From: Verrucomicrobiota bacterium
Lineage (GTDB): Bacteria; Verrucomicrobiota; Verrucomicrobiia; Opitutales; Opitutaceae
Direction: 5' to 3'
NCBI GenBank assembly: GCA_023457035.1
Contig: JAEWNN010000225.1
Coordinates: forward strand, 1-24,231
DNA length: 24,231 nt
The translations under genes were made by a program, and so were the position numbers. Position 1 is the first letter of the stretch; each line of letters starts with the position of its first letter. This document shows, piece by piece, positions 22,687-24,231 of the stretch. The notes beneath the pieces were generated by a model, which saw nothing but the letters and a program-made list of their open reading frames with translations, was not told where the DNA came from and did no database searches.

Positions 22687-23166
22687 CTAGAACGGGACGT
22701 CGTCCTCGAGGCCGGGGGCGGACTCGGGTGCGGGGGCCGGGCGGCCGGTGCTGCGCGGCGGCGGCGCGCTGTGGCGCTCCTCGGCGGGCTCGCCGCCCAT
22801 GTCGCCGGCCGGGGCGGACGCGCCGCCGCCGGGGCCACGGGAAAGGAACTGGACGTTGTCGAGGACGACCTTGAGCTTGCTGCGCTTCTGCTGGGTGTTC
22901 TTGTCCTCCCAGGAATCGAGCCGGAGCCGGCCCTCGACCATGCAGGGGCTGCCCTTGGTGAGGTACTTGGAGACCAGCTCGCCCTGTTTGCCCCAGGCCT
23001 CGATGTCCACGAACGTCGTTTCGTCGCGGGCCGTGCCGCTCTCGTCGCGAAACTGGCGGTTGACGGCCAGGCCGAACGAGCAGATGGCGGTGCCCTTCGG
23101 CGTCACGCGCAACTCGGGATCGCGGGTGAGGTTGCCGATGAGGAAGACTTTGTTGAGGTAGGCCAT
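22687..23166 (-). CDS. ssb: Single-stranded DNA-binding protein
   Basis: The 159-residue product is a bacterial SSB. The OB-fold (about 1-108) starts MAYLNKVFLIGNLTRDPELR, with TTFVDIEAWGKQGELVSKYLTKGSP and VEGRLRLDSWEDKNTQ behind it. The linker (about 110-150) is rich in Gly, Pro and Ala, and the tail ends in DDVPF, the acidic tip that recruits replication and repair partners. The protein coats single-stranded DNA as a tetramer. It sits between rpsF and rplI, a common arrangement. The start lies 18 bases downstream of the rpsF stop, so the genes are likely co-transcribed. No obvious Shine-Dalgarno site precedes the ATG at 23164-23166. Confidence 0.97.
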   Translation of the reverse strand: MAYLNKVFLIGNLTRDPELRVTPKGTAICSFGLAVNRQFRDESGTARDETTFVDIEAWGKQGELVSKYLTKGSPCMVEGRLRLDSWEDKNTQQKRSKLKVVLDNVQFLSRGPGGGASAPAGDMGGEPAEERHSAPPPRSTGRPAPAPESAPGLEDDVPF

Positions 23167-23184
23167 GGGGTAGGCGGAGCGGGC

Positions 23185-23481
23185 TCAGGCCTTCTCGAAC
23201 ATGGCCCGATAGACGATCGGGTTGAGGCGGAACCGCTCGTGCAGGTGCTTCGGGCCGTCGCCCGGCGCGAGGAACTCCATCTGCACGAAGGGAGCGTTGA
23301 CGAACTTCGGGTCGGTCGCCCGGGTGAGATCGCGCTGCCCGAGGTTTTCCACGGACACGACTTCGCCCTGAACGGCGGAGATGTCCTGCTTCACCTTCTC
23401 CAACAGCTGGTCGAGGGTCTCCTCGCGACCGCGGGTGTCGATGATGAACGTGGCCTTATACTTGCGCTTGGTCTGTGTCAT
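23185..23481 (-). CDS. rpsF: 30S ribosomal protein bS6
   Basis: The 98-residue product is bS6, which binds 16S rRNA as a pair with bS18 in the platform of the small subunit. The core pattern is present: KATFIIDTRGREETLDQLLEKVKQDI, then VSVENLGQRDLTRATDPKFVNAPFVQMEF, and the C-terminal LHERFRLNPIVYRAMF with the conserved Arg-x-x-x-x-Ile-x-R-like end. The length is normal. The gene start lies inside the end of pth, with an overlap of 26 bases in another frame, so translation of the two is probably coupled. No strong Shine-Dalgarno site is seen before the ATG at 23479-23481. The usual partner gene rpsR is not in this cluster. Confidence 0.96.
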   Translation of the reverse strand: MTQTKRKYKATFIIDTRGREETLDQLLEKVKQDISAVQGEVVSVENLGQRDLTRATDPKFVNAPFVQMEFLAPGDGPKHLHERFRLNPIVYRAMFEKA

Positions 23482-24067
23482 TTGCGGAGGAAATGCGGCG
23501 GTTGAGCTGGTTCATGGCGGGCTCCAGTCCGCGCGTGGCGAGGAGTTCGAGTCCGTTGAGATAATGGGAAATTTGTTGGTCGATGGTCTGCCGGTCGGTC
23601 GGGGGGAAGCGGCCGAGCACGAAGTCCTTCAGGTCGATCTGGGGCGGGGTCCGGGGGCCGATGCCGATCCGGAACCGGATGAAGCCCGCACCGAGGTGGT
23701 CGATGAGGCTCTGCACGCCGTTGTGGCCGCCCGCGCTGCCGTTGACCGAGAGCTTCAGCCGGCCGACAGGCATCGTGAGATCGTCGTAAACGACGGCGAG
23801 TGCGCTGGCGGGATGGCGGAAGTAGTCGCAGGTTCGGCGCAGGGCCGAACCGCTCTCGTTCACGTAGGTGAGCGGCTTGACCAGCAGCACCGGCGGTCGC
23901 GCGGGGAGCTCCCAGCGCGCGACCAGCGCGGCGGCGTTGCGGTCGCGCGACCAAGACAGGCCGGCGCGGGCCGCGAGCGCCTCGAGCACGATCCAGCCGA
24001 CGTTGTGGCGGGTACCGGCGTACTCCTCGCCGGGGTTGCCCAGACCGGCGAGAATGGCGATCGACAT
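23456..24067 (-). CDS. pth: Peptidyl-tRNA hydrolase
   Basis: The 203-residue product is the bacterial Pth, which frees tRNA from peptidyl-tRNA released early from ribosomes. Family motifs are GLGNPGEEYAGTRHNVGW (8-25) with catalytic His21, KPLTYVNESG with Asn70, VYDDLTMPVG (93-102) with the Asp that raises the His pKa, and GSAGGHNGVQS with Asn116. These match His20, Asn68, Asp93 and Asn114 of the E. coli enzyme. The tail after 185 is polar and probably flexible. The length fits the family (about 190-200). It follows the probable L25 gene after a gap of 60 bases and overlaps rpsF by 26 bases at its own end. Confidence 0.97.
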   Translation of the reverse strand: MSIAILAGLGNPGEEYAGTRHNVGWIVLEALAARAGLSWSRDRNAAALVARWELPARPPVLLVKPLTYVNESGSALRRTCDYFRHPASALAVVYDDLTMPVGRLKLSVNGSAGGHNGVQSLIDHLGAGFIRFRIGIGPRTPPQIDLKDFVLGRFPPTDRQTIDQQISHYLNGLELLATRGLEPAMNQLNRRISSANDTDQAQV

Positions 24068-24078
24068 GACTCAAAGAA

Positions 24079-24118
24079 CGTGCGCGGCACCGCCGGGTGA
24101 GCGGCGGGACCACGCGCA
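24079..24118 (-). other. Hairpin in the L25-pth gap
   Basis: TGCGCG (24081-24086) pairs with CGCGCA (24113-24118), and inside it CCGCCG (24090-24095) pairs with CGGCGG (24102-24107) around a six-base loop. On the minus strand it is followed by a short, broken T stretch (TTCTTTGA). It might be a weak terminator or attenuator between the two genes, or may stabilise the messenger. Confidence 0.3.
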
Positions 24119-24127
24119 GCGGAAAAC

Positions 24128-24231
24128 TTACTTCTTGGCGGGAGCCTTCGCGGCCGGAGCGGCACCAGCGGCGGGCTTGGCACCGGCGGCGGGAGCGGCA
24201 CCGGCAGCAGCAGGCGCAGCACCGGCAGCGG
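24128..24231 (-). CDS. rplY: Probable 50S ribosomal protein bL25 (Ctc type), C-terminal tail only
   Basis: Only the 3' end lies in the window; the stop is TAA at 24128-24130. The visible 34 residues are a low-complexity tail of Ala, Pro, Gly and Lys with repeated AAPAAGA-like units, ending KAPAKK. The tail itself carries no family motif. The identification as bL25/Ctc rests on position, since a bL25 gene directly precedes pth in many bacteria, and on the Ala/Lys-rich tails often seen on verrucomicrobial bL25. Ribosomal bL25 binds 5S rRNA. Another protein with a similar tail, such as a histone-like one, is possible. Confidence 0.6.
   Translation of the reverse strand, partial: AAGAAPAAAGAAPAAGAKPAAGAAPAAKAPAKK

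Overview
The window is very GC-rich, roughly 70 percent by eye. It looks like chromosomal DNA of a verrucomicrobial bacterium, most likely class Opitutae (Opitutaceae). That placement is an inference from the housekeeping gene order (L25-pth-rpsF-ssb-rplI), the high GC, the Ala/Lys-rich ribosomal protein tail and the sparse Shine-Dalgarno sites. No tRNA, rRNA, CRISPR array, transposase, integrase or phage gene is visible.

Layout, left to right. (1) 1-2590: the end of a DUF2721 membrane protein gene (+), a hairpin-forming repeat, then a PLP aminotransferase and a DUF3592 membrane protein on the minus strand. (2) 2745-7187, plus strand: a GNAT acetyltransferase, a small unrecognised membrane protein, a cytoplasmic-type GH20 hexosaminidase, and two bases later an FkbM-type methyltransferase with a long unassigned C-terminal part. 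(3) 7390-10281, plus: a large hybrid sensor kinase with a periplasmic solute-binding sensor, PAS-like regions, kinase core and receiver. (4) 10340-14140, plus: a UMF1-like MFS transporter and an Aas-like acyltransferase/acyl-ACP synthetase, separated by 339 bases of dispersed-repeat fragments. (5) 14214-21991, minus: a seven-subunit-equivalent Mrp Na+/H+ antiporter operon (mrpA with fused mrpB, then C, D, E, F, G), followed by an NhaD/ArsB-superfamily antiporter and a DUF2164 gene. (6) 22066-24231, minus: the housekeeping operon with the end of a probable L25 gene, pth, rpsF, ssb and rplI, closed by a clear intrinsic terminator.

How the genes work together. The Mrp operon is tightly packed, with four 4-base overlaps and one 8-base overlap, as expected for a complex needing all subunits. 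With the NhaD-like protein it forms a sodium/pH homeostasis block. Pth, bS6, SSB and bL9 serve translation and replication. The left half is a mixed set of sugar, lipid and signalling genes with no obvious common pathway.

I found no convincing previously undescribed system. The most useful leads are the FkbM C-terminal extension next to GH20, the MFS-aas pairing, the absence of rpsR from the rpsF-ssb-rplI cluster, and the repeat fragments, one of which supplies the mrpG stop codon.
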